Below, piece after piece: positions 21,206-22,699 of a DNA stretch of 22,699 bases; positions within the stretch are counted from its first letter, which is position 1, and the number at the start of each line of letters is the position of its first letter. The position numbers were made by a program, and so were the translations under genes. Location of the stretch: contig JAFCEV010000004.1 in NCBI GenBank assembly GCA_017608985.1, positions 1-22,699 of the forward strand, given 5' to 3'. Source of the DNA: Candidatus Pacearchaeota archaeon. GTDB taxonomy: Archaea > Nanobdellota > Nanobdellia > Pacearchaeales > GW2011-AR1. The notes beneath the pieces are model-generated. The model ran no database searches. It saw only the letters and a program-made list of their open reading frames with translations, and was not told the origin of the DNA.

Positions 21206-22219
21206 TTACCAATAAGCCTTTTTATGAAGATTTAACAATTCCTTATCGTCTCTAAATCCTTTTAATAAGAGATTTAATTCTTTAGCGACCGCGTTCTTTA
21301 AGTCCAAAGGATGCAGTTTTTTAGATTTGAAGTCTTTTTCAATTTCTTCATAACTTTCATATTCAATATCTCCTCCAAACTTCTTCGGTCTTTCAACTGT
21401 GAAACTTATTTTTGCATCTTCTTTTAATATCATAATTAAATATTTTAAAAGGGACATTATTCCATTATCGGGATCCCCCTCCACACACCCTGCACCATTT
21501 ATCTTTTTCTTTACATTCTTTTCATCGTCGAGCAAATCAATTTTTGTTGCTTCTATACTAGAACTCATCTTTTCACCGACCAATCCCCTAATCATTGGAG
21601 ACATTAATTCTACTCTTGATTTATATCCAATTTTTGGGAGATATTCTCTAGCATAAACCATTATCTTTCTTTGGTCTAATCCTGCATATTGGATATCTAC
21701 TTTAAGATATTCTTCATCTAATGCTTGCATTATAGGATAGATAAGATTTCCTAGAAAAGGATTATCTGTCATTTTAACTACTTCGGATACTGCTTTATTA
21801 CAATTTCTAATAGTAGAAACCATGCCTAATTTCAATACATCTTCGAAATATCTTCCATTTAGTTGTAGATCACTTCCTTTAACAAATTCAAGTTTTTTTA
21901 TGTCTACTCCAATTGTTTTTAAAATAAGAACTATTGCTTTTTTATAATACTCTGTCCTCTTATCCAATAATTCCCAAGGAACTCCATCTAGGGCTGCATG
22001 TAAATCTGCTAATAGAATTTTAACTTTTAATCCCGCTTTTAAAAAATCAGCTATTTTTAACATTGGGAAAAAATATGCTATAGATATGCTCCCTGTCGGC
22101 ATAGTCCCCCAATAAACAGAAATCTCTTTTTTCTTTTTTAGTAATTCTTCTAGCTCTTCTTTTGTGATTACCTCTTGAAGATTTCTTGTTATTAATCTAA
22201 TTCTTTCTTTTAATTCCAT
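21206..22219 (-). CDS. tyrS: Tyrosyl-tRNA synthetase, archaeal/eukaryotic type
   Basis: 337 residues. It charges tRNA-Tyr. It shows VYWGTMPTGSISIAYF at 35-50, LKAGLKVKILLADLHAALD at 60-78, the IYPIMQALDEEYL block at 160-172, QYAGLDQRKI at 177-186, and KMSSS at 217-221. The end (HPLDLKNAVAKELN) is as in archaeal and eukaryotic TyrRS, with no S4 domain. Odd point: the HIGH-type motif, usually TGxPHVAYF or similar, reads TGSISIAYF, with Ser46 where the catalytic His stands. A TATA-like box lies about 27 bases upstream. It lies between a broken gene and a bacterial TyrRS remnant, within a 22-bp inverted repeat. Confidence 0.94.
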   Translation of the reverse strand: MELKERIRLITRNLQEVITKEELEELLKKKKEISVYWGTMPTGSISIAYFFPMLKIADFLKAGLKVKILLADLHAALDGVPWELLDKRTEYYKKAIVLILKTIGVDIKKLEFVKGSDLQLNGRYFEDVLKLGMVSTIRNCNKAVSEVVKMTDNPFLGNLIYPIMQALDEEYLKVDIQYAGLDQRKIMVYAREYLPKIGYKSRVELMSPMIRGLVGEKMSSSIEATKIDLLDDEKNVKKKINGAGCVEGDPDNGIMSLLKYLIMILKEDAKISFTVERPKKFGGDIEYESYEEIEKDFKSKKLHPLDLKNAVAKELNLLLKGFRDDKELLNLHKKAYW

Positions 22220-22240
22220 CTTAATTTAATCAAATAAAAC

Positions 22241-22251
22241 TTATTTATAAA
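22241..22251 (-). promoter_or_regulatory. TATA-like box of TyrRS
   Basis: TTTATAAATAA on the minus strand is centred about 27 bases before the TyrRS ATG at 22219. It lies just after the stop of the bacterial-type TyrRS remnant. Confidence 0.5.
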
Positions 22252-22266
22252 GCTGTTTATTAGATT

Positions 22267-22434
22267 CTACTCTTTTTCATATTTTAATTTCCTAAAATAT
22301 CTTTTTCCAATTTGAACAACTTGGCCATCTTGAGGAGAAACCACATAGTTCATATCATTGATAGTTTCGCCATCAAGTTTCACCCCGCCTTGCTCTATAA
22401 GTCTCCTTAATATATTTTGGGTAAGAACGAATTT
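22267..22434 (-). pseudogene. Remnant of a bacterial-type TyrRS (C-terminal S4 domain)
   Basis: A 56-codon open stretch ending in TAG at 22269-22267 reads FVLTQNILRRLIEQGGVKLDG, then INDMNYVV and GQVVQIGKRYFRKLKYEKE. The RRLIEQGGVKLDGE signature and the QIGKR..RK end are those of the S4 RNA-binding domain that closes bacterial TyrRS. There is no start codon, an in-frame TAA stands directly before it (22437-22435), and the catalytic domain is absent. It is therefore the tail of a lost gene, directly upstream of the present archaeal-type TyrRS on the same strand. Confidence 0.8.
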
Positions 22435-22458
22435 TTAAAATTTCCTATTTTTTCGTCA

Positions 22459-22477
22459 CTATAAAGTTATTATAGTT
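22459..22477. other. Small hairpin (7-bp stem) between the TyrRS remnant and the right repeat arm
   Basis: ACTATAA and TTATAGT flank a 5-base loop and a T-run follows on the plus strand. It could act as a terminator, but no gene clearly uses it. Confidence 0.3.
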
Positions 22478-22493
22478 TTTAGACCCGGAGATC

Positions 22494-22515
22494 ATAACTC
22501 CCGCTTATGTTACAA
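22494..22515 (-). repeat. Right arm of the perfect 22-bp inverted repeat
   Basis: Exact reverse complement of 20892-20913. It lies between the bacterial TyrRS remnant and the tRNA-Asn promoter. Confidence 0.9.
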
Positions 22516-22531
22516 TGTAGCTGAAAGAATA

Positions 22532-22542
22532 ACTTTAAATAT
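22532..22542 (+). promoter_or_regulatory. TATA-like box of tRNA-Asn
   Basis: ACTTTAAATAT is centred 28 bases before the tRNA 5' end, the same spacing as for tRNA-Ile. Confidence 0.5.
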
Positions 22543-22564
22543 TAAAAAATTCTGGCTTCTTTAT

Positions 22565-22655
22565 GTCCTGGTAGCTCAGTGGTAGAGCGCATGGCTGTTA
22601 GATTTTATTAATTGCAGTTACCATGGTGTCGTAGGTTCGAGTCCTACCCAGGACG
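22565..22655 (+). tRNA. tRNA-Asn (GTT), intron-containing
   Basis: Acceptor GTCCTGG/CCAGGAC (22565-22571 with 22648-22654), D stem GCTC/GAGC, anticodon stem CATGG/CCATG (22590-22594 with 22621-22625), T arm GTAGG-TTCGAGT-CCTAC, discriminator G. CCA is not encoded. Removing a 19-base intron gives the loop CTGTTAA with anticodon GTT. The 44 bases after it show no further feature. Confidence 0.93.
22601..22619 (+). other. tRNA-Asn intron at position 37/38
   Basis: A 19-base intron. CTGT (22595-22598) pairs with intron GCAG (22614-22617, one G-U pair), leaving bulges TAG and TTA: a bulge-helix-bulge cut site at 22600/22601 and 22619/22620. Same position and nearly the same length as in tRNA-Ile. 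Confidence 0.87.
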
Positions 22656-22699
22656 TTTAAAATAAAACGAGAACTGGTTCGATGAGCAATGTTCGGGAA

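Noticed and set aside
1..22699. CRISPR array or restriction/toxin system
   Set aside because: No regularly spaced repeats and no cas, methylase or clear toxin gene were seen.

Overview
The window is AT-rich archaeal chromosome coding almost entirely for information processing: aRF1, Sec61beta, NAC, L15e, TBP, MCM, an RPA-like OB protein, aIF2beta, aIF1A, a Dim2/Pno1-like KH protein, an ATP-dependent DNA ligase and archaeal-type ValRS and TyrRS. Both tRNA genes carry short introns at position 37/38. Small proteins, sparse metabolism, a bacterial-like MetRS and a stand-alone chorismate mutase suggest a reduced DPANN archaeon, probably of the Woesearchaeota/Pacearchaeota type. That placement is inferred from gene content, not from a tree.

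Layout. 1-3815 (minus): ValRS followed 3 bases later by aRF1. The aRF1 gene is interrupted exactly after its catalytic GGQ triplet by a 139-residue mini-intein, the most striking object here. 4044-6677 (plus): Sec61beta-NAC, two tandem paralogous helical proteins of unknown function, a MinD-like ATPase and a free-standing MetRS-type tRNA-binding domain. 6679-8865 (minus): chorismate mutase, a bacterial-type MetRS lacking that C-terminal domain, and an unknown helical protein. 8903-10941 (plus): an MFS permease and a zinc-ribbon/Hsp20-like protein. 11001-11451: tRNA-Ile(GAT) with an intron, a non-coding stretch holding two extra copies of the tRNA 3' end, then a 20-codon leaderless reading frame whose stop overlaps the L15e start. 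11448-20897 (plus): L15e, an EncFtn-like ferritin, DNA ligase, a membrane/AlbA_2 protein, TBP, MCM, RPA-like protein, aIF2beta, a DUF5679-like zinc ribbon, DUF424, aIF1A and a Dim2-like KH protein. 20892-22515: a segment bounded by perfect 22-bp inverted repeats holding archaeal/eukaryotic-type TyrRS, a broken gene downstream of it, and the S4-domain tail of a bacterial-type TyrRS upstream of it. 22565-22655: tRNA-Asn(GTT) with an intron.

Regulation. In most transcription units a TATA-like box (CTTTTAAAAAC, CTATAAAAAC or similar) is centred about 24-28 bases before the start codon, which puts the expected transcription start at or next to the start codon. Leaderless transcripts therefore look like the rule. 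The clearest exceptions are the DUF5679-like gene, with a canonical GGAGGT ribosome binding site, and the RPA-like gene, with about 30 bases of leader.

The gene set covers replication (MCM, ligase, RPA-like), basal transcription (TBP), and translation initiation, charging and termination, with protein export and nascent-chain handling. Two aminoacyl-tRNA synthetases show signs of bacterial gene exchange: MetRS is bacterial-like, and TyrRS appears to have displaced a bacterial version whose tail remains.
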